Positions 31,506 to 39,985 of a stretch of 40,259 nt of DNA are shown piece by piece. The notes below the pieces were generated by a model, which saw nothing but the letters and a program-made list of their open reading frames with translations, did not search any database and had not been told where the DNA came from. The first letter of the stretch is position 1. The number at the start of each line of letters is the position of its first letter. This stretch comes from Patescibacteria group bacterium. Its GTDB lineage: Bacteria; Patescibacteriota; Minisyncoccia; Moranbacterales; UBA2206. Made by a program: the position numbers and the translations under genes. The stretch lies in the NCBI GenBank assembly GCA_022711335.1, contig JAKLFF010000001.1, forward strand, positions 1-40,259. Reading direction: 5' to 3'.

Positions 31506-31949
31506 ATGATTACCCCATTCAAGTTTAAAGACATCCACGCTTGCGAAGCAGTGGTTTTAACTTGCATCGACTTCCGCTTTTGGAAAGAAACCGTAGAATT
31601 TGTGGAGTTGGAACTGGGAATCGAGAATTTTGATTTTCCGTCTCTTCCGGGGGCGGCCAAGGCCATAAACGAAAGCAGCGGAGAAGATCTGGCGATGAGC
31701 TGCATATCCGTTCCGGTTGATCTCCACCATGCCCAAAAGATAGTTATTATCAACCACCAGGATTGCGGGGCTTACGGCGGATCGGAAAAATTCAATGGAA
31801 GCGATGAAGCAGAGCAGAAATTTCATGAGGAAGAGCTGAAGAAAGCCAAGGAAAAAATCCTGGCTAAATATCCTGACAAAGAAGTTATTTTGGCTTATGC
31901 AAAACTGGTAGATCATAAAGATAATATTGATTTTGTGATTGTAAAATAG
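31506..31949 (+). CDS. Short beta-carbonic-anhydrase-like zinc protein
   Basis: A 147-residue protein with the beta-carbonic anhydrase zinc site: C20-x-D22-x-R24 (TCIDFRF) and H84-x2-C87 (NHQDCGAYGG). The Cys/His/Cys zinc set and the Asp-Arg dyad are all present. Standard enzymes have about 200 residues; here the middle and C-terminal helices are reduced, as in short carbonic-anhydrase-like proteins of small genomes. CO2 hydration is plausible but not certain. It follows atpC and is ended by the terminator at 31971. Confidence 0.78.
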   Translation: MITPFKFKDIHACEAVVLTCIDFRFWKETVEFVELELGIENFDFPSLPGAAKAINESSGEDLAMSCISVPVDLHHAQKIVIINHQDCGAYGGSEKFNGSDEAEQKFHEEELKKAKEKILAKYPDKEVILAYAKLVDHKDNIDFVIVK

Positions 31950-31970
31950 AAAATTTTTCTTGTTGATAAG

Positions 31971-31996
31971 CTGGCCTTTCATAAGGCCTGTTTTTT
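31971..31996 (+). terminator. Intrinsic terminator
   Basis: TGGCCTT (31972-31978) pairs with AAGGCCTG (31983-31990), followed by six T. Confidence 0.8.
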
Positions 31997-32033
31997 GTTA
32001 TAATGGAGTTATAATAAGTTAACATTAAATAGC

Positions 32034-32999
32034 ATGAACAAAACTCTAAAAATTATTGGAATTGCTGCATCTGGAATTATAGTCTTGATCGCGGCTTATA
32101 TAATTTTTCAAAATACGATGTCAGGTTTGTTGACAATGAGATCTTCGGATTATTCTGGGATGGGAGCGCCGCAGGAATCATTTAATGAATCTTCGCCCAT
32201 GGCGACAGGCCAAGTTTTGAGCAATCCATTAAGCGCGTCCAAAATGGCAGGAAATTTACTTCAGGATAATTCTGCGTCGTCAGTTGATCTTCCGGAAATG
32301 GACAAAAAAATAATAAAAAACGGGAATCTTAGCCTCAAGGTTGACAATGCGGACAAAGCCAGTGTCAGTGTCACAAAAATTGCCAAAGATAATGGCGGAG
32401 AAGTGGCTTCTTCAAATTTCCGCCAGAGCGGAGCAAATGTGAAAAGTGGAAATATAACCGTAAAAGTGCCGGTTGCCAATTTTGAAAAAACTTTTTCCGA
32501 TCTTAAAAAAGTAGCTAGTCTTGTTATTAGCGAATCAACTTCGGGAACTGATGTAACAGAACAATATGTCGATCTGCAGGCTCAGCTCAAAAACAAGCAA
32601 ACAGAAGAAGAAGCTTTTACTAGAATCATGGCCCAAGCTCAAAAAATCGATGACATTTTGGCAGTGCAAAAAGAACTTTCGCGTGTACGCGGACAAATTG
32701 AACAGTTCCAAGGCAGAATAAAATATTTGGAGTCGCAGACAGATATGTCCACGATCACCATCAGCCTCACGGAAGATGCCAATATTTCCATTGTCGATCG
32801 TTGGAGGCCCTGGCAAGTGGTCAAGGAATCAGCCAGTGTTCTCATCAAGAAAGTGCAGGGATTTGTGGATTTTGTGATCAAATTAGTAATCCTGGTTTTG
32901 CCAGTGCTTCTACTTTACGCGCTTTTGGTTTTGTTAGTGTATAAAATAGGAAAAAAAATATACTTTAAGTTTAAAAAGAAGGATCAGAATCAAGCTTAA
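32034..32999 (+). CDS. DUF4349 membrane protein
   Basis: A 321-residue protein with a membrane helix at each end (about 6-26 and 278-305). The central part matches DUF4349: a strand region starting KIIKNGNLSLKVDNADKA, then GGEVASSNFRQSG, ITVKVPVANFEKTFSDL and DVTEQYVDLQAQLKNKQTEE. A coiled coil (about 185-225) and the strand STITISLTED follow. The loop between the two helices should be extracellular. The role of the family is unknown; it is often near envelope or stress genes. A TATAAT-type -10 lies near 32010, with a leader of about 20 bases. Confidence 0.85.
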   Translation: MNKTLKIIGIAASGIIVLIAAYIIFQNTMSGLLTMRSSDYSGMGAPQESFNESSPMATGQVLSNPLSASKMAGNLLQDNSASSVDLPEMDKKIIKNGNLSLKVDNADKASVSVTKIAKDNGGEVASSNFRQSGANVKSGNITVKVPVANFEKTFSDLKKVASLVISESTSGTDVTEQYVDLQAQLKNKQTEEEAFTRIMAQAQKIDDILAVQKELSRVRGQIEQFQGRIKYLESQTDMSTITISLTEDANISIVDRWRPWQVVKESASVLIKKVQGFVDFVIKLVILVLPVLLLYALLVLLVYKIGKKIYFKFKKKDQNQA

Positions 33000-33000
33000 T

Positions 33001-33099
33001 TGTCATTCCGCACTTGATGCGGAATCCATTGAATAAGCTAAAATGAAAGACTAGTTTCCCGTTTTCCTGCCTCACCGGCAGGCGGGCGCGAGAACGACA
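33001..33099. repeat. Dispersed inverted repeat R1 with a nested palindrome
   Basis: TGTCATTCCGCACTTGATGC on the left and a diverged right end closing GAACGACA. A second palindrome, CTGCCTCACCGGCAGGCGGG, is inserted in the right arm: a repeat within a repeat. Confidence 0.8.
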
Positions 33100-33107
33100 A
33101 CAAAAAT

Positions 33108-33141
33108 AATCCCCGTGGAATTATCGGGCGGGGATTTTTTT
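33108..33141 (+). terminator. Intrinsic terminator of the DUF4349 gene
   Basis: AATCCCCG (33108-33115) pairs with CGGGGATT (33129-33136), followed by T residues. Confidence 0.8.
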
Positions 33142-33190
33142 GGCGGCTACAATTTTGAGATTTTGGCTTAAAAAAAGCAAATAGCAAAAC

Positions 33191-33219
33191 TTGAAATTAG
33201 TTGGGAAATAGGATAAAGT
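33191..33219 (+). promoter_or_regulatory. Promoter of leuS
   Basis: TTGAAA (33191-33196), 17 bases, TAAAGT (33214-33219). The predicted start of transcription is near 33226, just before the switch-like leader. Confidence 0.6.
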
Positions 33220-33231
33220 TAAGAATATGGA

Positions 33232-33308
33232 CCCCGTTAGAAATCAGTAATTATGTCATTAAATAACGGGGAGTTTAATGTAAAAAACAATGGCAATTTC
33301 TAACGGGG
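33232..33308 (+). promoter_or_regulatory. Switch-like leader over the leuS start
   Basis: CCCCGTTAG (33232-33240) can pair with TAACGGGG at 33264-33271 (8 bp) or with CTAACGGGG at 33300-33308 (9 bp), but not both. The first hairpin hides GGGGAG (33268-33273), the only Shine-Dalgarno-like site. The second encloses the start codon (33290). GGGGAG is followed 3-4 bases later by ATG-TAA (33278-33283), a start-stop pair. No T-box motif is present here. Confidence 0.5.
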
Positions 33309-36232
33309 CAAGCAAATACGATCCAAAAAATATTGAAGAAAAATGGAAGAAAAGATGGGAAGAAAGCGGAATTTATAAAGATTATGGCAGAGAAAAAAAA
33401 TTCTATGCTTTGGATATGTTTCCATATCCTTCAGGCGAAGGGCTTCATGTCGGCCATCCCAAGGGATATATTGCTACAGACGTGGTTTCAAGACTAAAAC
33501 TTCTTCAGGGGTATAGCGTTCTTCATCCTATGGGCTGGGATGCTTTTGGTTTGCCGGCTGAAAATTATGCTCTGAAAAACAAGGTTCATCCGAGGATTGC
33601 TGTCGAAAAAAACATTGCAACTTTTAAAAAACAATTGAAATTGTTCGGTTTTACTTATGACTGGGACAGGGAAATCAACACCACTGACCCGGATTATTAT
33701 AAATGGACGCAGTGGATTTTCCTCAAAATGTTTGAAAAAGGGCTAGCTTATGAATCCGAAGAACCGGTCAATTGGTGTCCAAAATGCAAGACAGTTCTAG
33801 CCAATGAAGATTTGGAAAACGGGAAATGCGAAAGATGCGGATCAGAGGTAATTCAAAGAAAGCTTAGGCAATGGGTGCTTAAGATGACAGAATATGCTGA
33901 TCGGCTTCTTTATGATCTTGAAAGCGAAGATCTGGATTGGGAGGAGTTGATCAAGGAACAGCAACGAAACTGGATCGGGCGGAGCGAAGGCGTGATAGTT
34001 AAGTTCAAAGTTCAAAACTCAAAGTTCAAAGCTACAGTTAAAAATTCAAAATTAGAAAATGATGATGAGTATATAGAAACATATACTACGCGGTTAGATA
34101 CGATTTTTGGCTGTACGTATTGTGTTGTAGCTCCGGAGCATCCAATTGTCCAAAAATTGAAAGATAAAATTGAAAATTATTCTGAAGTGGAGAAATATGT
34201 CATAAAATCGCAGTCAAAAACTGAATTGGAAAGAATGGAATTGCAAAAAGAAAAAACCGGAGTGAAACTTAGGGGAATAAAAGTAATCAATCCTTTCAAC
34301 GGGAAAGAAATTCCGCTTTTTGTTGCGGACTATGTTTTGGGTTTTTATGGAACCGGAGCGGTGATGGCTGTGCCGGCGCACGACGAACGAGATTTTGAAT
34401 TCGCAAAAAAATATGGATTGCCCATTGTCCAAAGCATCACGCCAAGCATGGATGACTACGAACAATCTTTGAAAGTTCTTGAGGTTCTCAAAAAAATACA
34501 TGAAGGGGCAAAAAAAAGAGATCTCCAATTCTGGCTATCTTCAGGGCTGGCTTGCATGTTTTATGCCAAAATCATCTACCGAAAAATTGGAGATATCGAT
34601 ATTGTGGTAAAAAATAAGGAAGAACAGGCCAAGTTTGCAAAATACTTGGAAGAAATGGGATTTAAAAAAATAAAAGAAAAAGTTTTTTCTGAAAAATATG
34701 TTAATTTTATTTTTCAGGATAAAAATAAAATAGAAGTGGACCTCGGCGTATATCTTGAAGGGCTAGAATTGGGAGAAAGGGGGTTTCGGCAAAGGGAGAA
34801 AGAGCTGAACGGATGCAAAACTTTTGTTTTGAGCAAACATTTTAATGAAGAATTGAAAGAATCGCTTTCGCACGACAAGTCAAATGGAAGGGACAAAAGC
34901 AAGGACATTGCTGATCTCAAATATCTTGAGGGGAGGGCATATGCAGAAGACGGATATCTTGTAAATTCGGAAAAATATTCGGGCTTATCTTCTGAAAAAG
35001 CCCGGAAAAAAATGGCTCTGTGGCTCGAAAAGGAAAAAATTGGAAAGAAAAAAGTGAATTATAAAATGCGCGACTGGGTTTTTTCAAGGCAAAGATATTG
35101 GGGGGAGCCGGTGCCGATCATCCATTGCAAAAAATGCGGGACAGTTCCGGTTCCGGAAAAAGATCTGCCGGTAATTCTTCCGGAAGTCAAAAGCTATGAG
35201 CCGACTGACACCGGAGAATCGCCTTTGGCTAAAATTTCAAATTGGGTGAATGTTTCATGCCCGAAATGCAGCGGACCGGGAAAGCGCGAAACCAACACTA
35301 TGCCCCAGTGGGCCGGTTCTTGCTGGTATTACCTCCGCTACATTGATCCTCAAAATGACGAAGTTCTTATTGATAAGCAAAAGGAAAAAAAATGGATGCC
35401 AGTCGATCTTTATGTTGGCGGAGCGGAACATGCGACAAGGCATCTTCTCTATGCCCGTTTCTGGCATAAATTTCTGTATGATATCGGCGCAGTTTCAACT
35501 GAGGAGCCGTTCAAAAAGCTGGTTCATGTGGGGCTTATTCAGGCGGAGGACGGAAGAAAAATGTCAAAACGCTGGGGCAATGTGATTAATCCGGATGATG
35601 TAATTTCAAAATTCGGAGCGGATGCCATGCGGGTTTATGAAATGTTTATGGGACCGTTTGCGCAAAATATTGCCTGGAGCACAAACGGAGTTATCGGAGC
35701 ATATAAGTTTTTGGAGAAAACTTACAAACTCGCGGATAAGGTGCAGACAGGGAGCGAATTAAAAGCGAATAAAAAAACAGAAATTTTAATTAATAAAACC
35801 ATAAAGAAAGTCGGAGAAGATATAGAAAATTTCCGGTTTAATACAGCTGTAAGCCAGCTGATGATTTTAGTTAATGAACTTGATAAGGAGGAATCCATCC
35901 CAATTGCTAATTACCAATCGCTAATTACGCTTCTTTCTCCTTTTGCTCCATTTATTGCTGAAGAACTTTGGGAAAAATTGGGGCACAAAGAAAGCATTTT
36001 TAAGGAAAAATGGCCGGAATATGATCCAAAAATGATAAAAGACGAAGAAATTGAGCTAGTTATCCAAGTTAATGGAAAAGTGCGGGACAAGATGAAAGCC
36101 AGTGCGGACCTAAGCGAAGAAGAAGGAAAAAAATTGGCGCTTGAAAGCGAGAAAATCAAGAATATTATTGGCGATAAAGAAATTAAAAAATTTATTTACG
36201 TAGAGGGAAGGCTAGTAAATATAGTTATATAA
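33290..36232 (+). CDS. leuS: Leucyl-tRNA synthetase with an inserted nucleotidyltransferase domain
   Basis: Charges tRNA-Leu and edits mischarged tRNA. 980 residues, about 120-150 more than usual. The HIGH motif is H53-V-G-H56, zinc ribbon CPKC...CERC lies near 161-182, and KMSKR is at 757-761. The editing domain is present (YTTRLDTIFG; HDERD at 364-368, with D368 the universal editing Asp). A repeat-derived stretch lies near 239-255. Residues about 385-547 are an insertion between SITP and AYAEDGYLVNSEKYSGL, inside the editing domain. The insert resembles a small nucleotidyltransferase: QFWLSSGLA, then GDIDIVV (D435, D437), then KIEVDLGVY (D484), and a final KDIADLKYLEG. The catalytic core and C-terminal domain are complete. 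It has its own promoter and leader. Confidence 0.94.
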   Translation: MAISNGASKYDPKNIEEKWKKRWEESGIYKDYGREKKFYALDMFPYPSGEGLHVGHPKGYIATDVVSRLKLLQGYSVLHPMGWDAFGLPAENYALKNKVHPRIAVEKNIATFKKQLKLFGFTYDWDREINTTDPDYYKWTQWIFLKMFEKGLAYESEEPVNWCPKCKTVLANEDLENGKCERCGSEVIQRKLRQWVLKMTEYADRLLYDLESEDLDWEELIKEQQRNWIGRSEGVIVKFKVQNSKFKATVKNSKLENDDEYIETYTTRLDTIFGCTYCVVAPEHPIVQKLKDKIENYSEVEKYVIKSQSKTELERMELQKEKTGVKLRGIKVINPFNGKEIPLFVADYVLGFYGTGAVMAVPAHDERDFEFAKKYGLPIVQSITPSMDDYEQSLKVLEVLKKIHEGAKKRDLQFWLSSGLACMFYAKIIYRKIGDIDIVVKNKEEQAKFAKYLEEMGFKKIKEKVFSEKYVNFIFQDKNKIEVDLGVYLEGLELGERGFRQREKELNGCKTFVLSKHFNEELKESLSHDKSNGRDKSKDIADLKYLEGRAYAEDGYLVNSEKYSGLSSEKARKKMALWLEKEKIGKKKVNYKMRDWVFSRQRYWGEPVPIIHCKKCGTVPVPEKDLPVILPEVKSYEPTDTGESPLAKISNWVNVSCPKCSGPGKRETNTMPQWAGSCWYYLRYIDPQNDEVLIDKQKEKKWMPVDLYVGGAEHATRHLLYARFWHKFLYDIGAVSTEEPFKKLVHVGLIQAEDGRKMSKRWGNVINPDDVISKFGADAMRVYEMFMGPFAQNIAWSTNGVIGAYKFLEKTYKLADKVQTGSELKANKKTEILINKTIKKVGEDIENFRFNTAVSQLMILVNELDKEESIPIANYQSLITLLSPFAPFIAEELWEKLGHKESIFKEKWPEYDPKMIKDEEIELVIQVNGKVRDKMKASADLSEEEGKKLALESEKIKNIIGDKEIKKFIYVEGRLVNIVI
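34001..34054 (+). repeat. A/T-rich repeat inserted in leuS
   Basis: AAGTTCAAAGTTCAAAACTC-type tandem words, similar to those in the U32 gene. In frame; translated as KFKVQNSKFKATVKNSK at the entry to the editing domain. Confidence 0.65.
34440..34935 (+). other. Segment of leuS coding for the inserted nucleotidyltransferase-like domain
   Basis: This in-frame segment (about residues 384-548) has no counterpart in ordinary LeuRS, where the flanks are joined by about 15-20 residues. Inside it are a polymerase-beta-type nucleotidyltransferase pattern: a helix plus LSSG in place of the GG/GS loop, GDIDIVV with two Asp, and a later strand with E482 and D484. The family resemblance (AadB/LinB or MNT-like) is by eye. 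Confidence 0.7.
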
Positions 36233-36376
36233 AATTTCTAATTTTCAATTTCTAATTTCTAAAAAATTTCCAATGTTTCAATGACTAAATTTTCAAACGT
36301 TTAATATATTAAAATTATTAAATTTAAAATTGTTTGAAAATTGAAAATTGAAAATTGAAAATTGAAAATTAATTTT
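36233..36376. repeat. A/T-rich spacer repeat, family R4
   Basis: AATTTCTAATTTTCAATTTC on the left and five tandem TTGAAAA units at the right. The last unit ends about ten bases before the next start codon. Confidence 0.7.
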
Positions 36377-37057
36377 ATGCAAGCGGTAATTTTGGCGGCA
36401 GGCAGGGGAAAAAGAATGAAAGGACTTACGCAAACGACAACGAAACCCATGCTTAAGATTAAAGGCAAGCCGATTTTGGAGCATAAAATAAACGCGCTTC
36501 CGAAAAAAATAAAAGAAGTGGTTTTTGTGGTTGGCTATTATTCGGACCATATTCTCCGTCATTTTAAAAGATATTATAACGGCCGGAGGATAACTTATGT
36601 TTTTCAGCACAATATCAATGGAACAGGCGGAGCGCTCCATCAAGCTAAATGCATTCTAAAAGACAAATTTCTGGTAATGATGGGGGATGATCTTTACCAC
36701 AAAAAAGATTTGGAAAATTTGATGCAGAATGATCTGGCAATTTTAGGATATGAAGTTGATGACCCAAGCCTTTTCGGGGTTATCAAAACCAATGGAAACG
36801 GGCATATGATTGATGTAGTTGAAAAGCCGAAAAATTCTCGGCACAAGCTGGCCAATACCGGAGTTTATGTTCTCAATAAAGAATTTTTTGAATATGATCT
36901 TGTTCCTATTGGAGGCGGAGAATTTGGGCTTCCGCAAACGATGGCCAGGATGGCGAAAGATTATAAAATAAAAGTGGAAAAAGCCCGGATCTGGCATCCG
37001 ATTGGAAATCCGGATGATCTTGAAAAGGCCAAGGAAGTCTTGCATCAATTCTTATAA
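36377..37057 (+). CDS. Sugar-phosphate nucleotidyltransferase family protein
   Basis: A 226-residue GT-A-type nucleotidyltransferase, like the pyrophosphorylases that make NDP-sugars (RmlA, GlmU N-terminal). The start is the ATG at 36377 (MQAVILAAG); the upstream TTG lies in the repeat. Signature: LAAGRGKRM (6-14) and TKPMLKIKGKPILEHK (about 22-37). GDD near 98-100 (MMGDDLY) is the metal-binding Asp site, and NTGVYVLNKEFF is the typical late strand. No second (acetyltransferase or hexapeptide) domain is present. The sugar cannot be told. yvcK starts one base after its stop. Confidence 0.85.
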   Translation: MQAVILAAGRGKRMKGLTQTTTKPMLKIKGKPILEHKINALPKKIKEVVFVVGYYSDHILRHFKRYYNGRRITYVFQHNINGTGGALHQAKCILKDKFLVMMGDDLYHKKDLENLMQNDLAILGYEVDDPSLFGVIKTNGNGHMIDVVEKPKNSRHKLANTGVYVLNKEFFEYDLVPIGGGEFGLPQTMARMAKDYKIKVEKARIWHPIGNPDDLEKAKEVLHQFL

Positions 37058-37058
37058 T

Positions 37059-38060
37059 ATGAAGCCAAAAAATATTGTTACAATCGGCGGCGGAACAGGA
37101 AGTTTTATGCTTCTTACCGGTCTTAAAAAATACCCGATTAATATCTCCGCTATCGTTTCTATGGCGGATGATGGCGGATCAACCGGAGTGCTTCGGGATG
37201 AATTGGGCGTGCTTCCGCCGGGCGATATGCGCCAGTGCCTTGTCGCCCTTTCCGATTCATCGAAGACTCTTCGCGAACTTATGAACTATCGCTTTGAAAA
37301 CGGAACCTTGAAAGGGCATAATTTTGGCAATCTCCTTCTTTCTGCGCTTGAAAAAATAAAAGGCGACTTTGTTTCCGGGGTTCACGAGGCTTCAAAGATT
37401 CTGAACGTAAGGGGAGAAGTCATACCTGTTACAAAAAAAGATACAGATCTTTATATAAAGCTTAAGAACGGAAAAATTCTCGACGGCCAAAATGAAATCA
37501 ATCATAACTATGAAATAGAGCCTAGAGGAATAGAGAAAATATATCTGAATCCCAAAGCGGCCGCCAATCCAAGAGCGATTAAAAAAATATTGGAGGCAGA
37601 TGCTGTTATTATCGGCCCTGGCAACCATTATTGCAGCATTGTTCCTAATCTAATAGTTGACGGAATTCCCGAAGCTATCCGCAGAACAAAAGCCAAAGTT
37701 ATTTATAACTGCAATTTGGTCAATAAAAAAGGACATACGGAGAAATTTGATTTGGATGATTATGTCAAAGCGATTAATAAGTTAGTCGGGAAAGACAGAA
37801 TTGATTTCGTGGCATTTAATACGAAAAATCCGAGCGGGAAGCTTATTAGAAAATATGAAAGCAAAAAAGAGCTTCTTGTTAGATTTAAAAAAGGAAAAAA
37901 TAAAAGCAGAAAATATAATGTTATCTGCGCCGATCTGCTTAGCCGGGAAAGCGCGGAATATAATAAAGCTGACGCGATATCATCTGTGAGGTCTTTTATC
38001 CGCCATGATAGCGAAAAATTGGCCAAGGTAATTGCGGAGATCTCTGAAATAGGCATATAA
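37059..38060 (+). CDS. yvcK: YvcK/CofD-like protein
   Basis: A 333-residue member of the YvcK family, which binds UDP-sugars and controls carbon flow into cell-wall precursors. CofD (F420 synthesis) is the related enzyme. The nucleotide-binding start is VTIGGGTGSFMLLTGLK. SMADDGGSTGVLRDELGVLPPGDMR and NHYCSIVPNLIVDGIPEAI are typical. The Met at 37059 fits the family's N-terminus. It is coupled to the sugar nucleotidyltransferase before it, which agrees with a cell-envelope role. Confidence 0.88.
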   Translation: MKPKNIVTIGGGTGSFMLLTGLKKYPINISAIVSMADDGGSTGVLRDELGVLPPGDMRQCLVALSDSSKTLRELMNYRFENGTLKGHNFGNLLLSALEKIKGDFVSGVHEASKILNVRGEVIPVTKKDTDLYIKLKNGKILDGQNEINHNYEIEPRGIEKIYLNPKAAANPRAIKKILEADAVIIGPGNHYCSIVPNLIVDGIPEAIRRTKAKVIYNCNLVNKKGHTEKFDLDDYVKAINKLVGKDRIDFVAFNTKNPSGKLIRKYESKKELLVRFKKGKNKSRKYNVICADLLSRESAEYNKADAISSVRSFIRHDSEKLAKVIAEISEIGI

Positions 38061-38092
38061 TAAAAAAAGAAAAAACAATCTAGCGATGAATT

Positions 38093-39541
38093 ATGATAAA
38101 TAAAAGCCAAAAAACAAGTGAGCAATTGTTTACTCTTTCAGAGGCCAGAAGGGAACTGGGGATCCCTCTGGTTTTGGCAAAAAAGCTGGTTATTTGGGGC
38201 GAGATGGAAGCCCAGAAAGCGCTTGACGGAACGATTCGAATTACGGAAACAGAATTGAATTTGGCTAAAAAATTATTAAGCAGCCCCGGAAAGAAAGCCA
38301 GTTATTTTTTTAAGGCTCTTGGCCCTGGGTTGATTACGGGAGCATCAGACGATGATCCTTCAGGAATCGGCACATATTCTTCAGTTGGGGCGAAGTTCGG
38401 GCTTTCAATAATTTGGATGGCGGCCTGGCTTCTTCCCATAATGATTGCCATCCAGGAAGTCTGCGCCCGGATTGGAATTGTAACGAACAGAGGTCTGGCA
38501 GGAGTTCTGCAGAAACATTATAAAAGAAAATATGTTACTTTGGCGGTTTTTTTGCTTATTGTTGCCAATACGATAAACATTGGAGCGGATCTTGGCGCTA
38601 TGGCAGCATCGCTTGAGATGATCAGTAAAATTGATTTTTATCTGGGCATTCTCTTTTTTGCCTTCATTTCAATTATATTTGAGGTATTCATCGGATATCA
38701 TATTTATGTAAAAATTTTGAAATGGCTGACCATATCGGTGTTTGCCTATATTTTCACGGGAATTATAATTCGCCCAGACTGGCTGGCAGTGTCCCAAAAT
38801 TTATTTATTCCCCACATCAGTTTTAGCAAGGAATATTTGTTTGCGATGGTAGCTGTTTTCGGAACGACGATTACCCCTTATCTTTTTTTCTGGCAGGCAT
38901 CGGAGGAAGTGGAAGAAAACAAACTGATTCACAAGCTCATTTATTCCAAGAAGGAGGGGATGATTCGAAATAGGATAGCTCGAATGAGAACTGATGTGGG
39001 AGCGGGAATGCTTTTAGCTAATGTCGTTTTTTTCTTCATCGTTTTGACAACTGCCCAAGTACTTTTTAAAAATGGCGTAACCAGTATAAATTCAGCGGAA
39101 GAAGCGGCTATGGCGCTTGAACCTTTGGCTGGGCAGTTTGCGTATACTTTGTTTGCGCTGGGGATAATCGGAACCGGTCTTCTGGCGGTTCCGGTTTTGG
39201 CCGGATCCGGAGCTTATGCCATGAGCGAAATCATGAAATGGAGAGAAGGCCTAGATTTGAAATTTCGGCAGGCCAAAGGATTTTATTTGGTTATCGCTTT
39301 CTCGATTATTATCGGGATGCTTATTAATTTTTTGCATATAAATCCGATTGCGGCGCTTTATTATTCTGCTTTTATAAATGGAGTGATTGCCTTGCCTCTT
39401 TTGGTGGCCATTATGCTTATTGGCGATAATCCGAAAATTATGGGGGAAGAGAGGCATCCTAAATGGATAAAATTTTTCGGATGGCTTTCTATCTTTTTTA
39501 TGGCAGCAATAATCGCAATATTGCTGCTGTTTTTTGTTTAA
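38093..39541 (+). CDS. NRAMP-family metal transporter with an N-terminal HTH-like domain
   Basis: A 482-residue membrane protein with about eleven helices. The first NRAMP motif reads GASDDDPSGIGTYS (about 83-96), the DPSG variant of the usual DPGN, so the metal may differ from Mn2+/Fe2+ (Mg2+ or Al3+ transporters use variants). In helix 6 the usual MPH is replaced by TPYLFFWQASEEVEE. Residues 1-62 are soluble: FTLSEARRELGIPLVLAKKL, then RITETELNLAKKLL. This looks like an excisionase- or MerR-type helix-turn-helix with a short wing. Fusion of such a domain to a transporter is unusual. It follows yvcK by 32 bases. Confidence 0.85.
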   Translation: MINKSQKTSEQLFTLSEARRELGIPLVLAKKLVIWGEMEAQKALDGTIRITETELNLAKKLLSSPGKKASYFFKALGPGLITGASDDDPSGIGTYSSVGAKFGLSIIWMAAWLLPIMIAIQEVCARIGIVTNRGLAGVLQKHYKRKYVTLAVFLLIVANTINIGADLGAMAASLEMISKIDFYLGILFFAFISIIFEVFIGYHIYVKILKWLTISVFAYIFTGIIIRPDWLAVSQNLFIPHISFSKEYLFAMVAVFGTTITPYLFFWQASEEVEENKLIHKLIYSKKEGMIRNRIARMRTDVGAGMLLANVVFFFIVLTTAQVLFKNGVTSINSAEEAAMALEPLAGQFAYTLFALGIIGTGLLAVPVLAGSGAYAMSEIMKWREGLDLKFRQAKGFYLVIAFSIIIGMLINFLHINPIAALYYSAFINGVIALPLLVAIMLIGDNPKIMGEERHPKWIKFFGWLSIFFMAAIIAILLLFFV

Positions 39542-39612
39542 AAAAGAAATTTCTTGCCAAGTGCATTTTAGTAAAGTAATATGGTTTATATAAGATTAAG
39601 CAACAAATTAAT

Positions 39613-39975
39613 ATGGATATAAAAAGAAACCAAACAATTCTTCTGGCGCTAATTGTCTTTGTAGCAGTGCTTTTTTTCGGGCTAAGCTCAATAGGTTCAG
39701 AGGACGAGTGGATATGCAAAAATGGGCAGTGGGAAAAAGACGGAAACCCGAAAAATCCGAAGCCGGTTTTTGACTGTAAAAAAACAATCAGCGATAGGGG
39801 CGCTTATGACGTATATTGTGAAAAAAACGATGATTGCTCCTGCGGGGCGCATGTGAGCAGAAACGTTTGTTTTGTCGGAAACAAAAGATATATCGATCCA
39901 ATCAAGAAATGCGATCGACTCTGCGAAAGCGGCATAAAACTTCAGTGTGTCAAAAATCAATGCAAACAAATCTAA
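39613..39975 (+). CDS. Small Cys-rich secreted or anchored protein
   Basis: A 120-residue protein with an N-terminal membrane helix or signal (about 8-27) and a Cys-rich body with ten Cys. WICKNGQWEKDGNPKNPKP is a phrase typical of small exported proteins of this lineage, as I recall them. The even number of Cys suggests five disulfides outside the cell. There is no enzymatic motif. The function is unknown. Confidence 0.65.
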   Translation: MDIKRNQTILLALIVFVAVLFFGLSSIGSEDEWICKNGQWEKDGNPKNPKPVFDCKKTISDRGAYDVYCEKNDDCSCGAHVSRNVCFVGNKRYIDPIKKCDRLCESGIKLQCVKNQCKQI

Positions 39976-39985
39976 TAAAGCTAAT

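Noticed and set aside
33140-33289. Leucine T-box before leuS
   Set aside because: No UGGNACC-like bulge with paired flanks was found; only the alternative hairpins described.
36362-36376. TTG start extending the sugar nucleotidyltransferase by five residues
   Set aside because: The extension is encoded by the A/T-rich repeat and the family starts at the MQAVILAAG Met.
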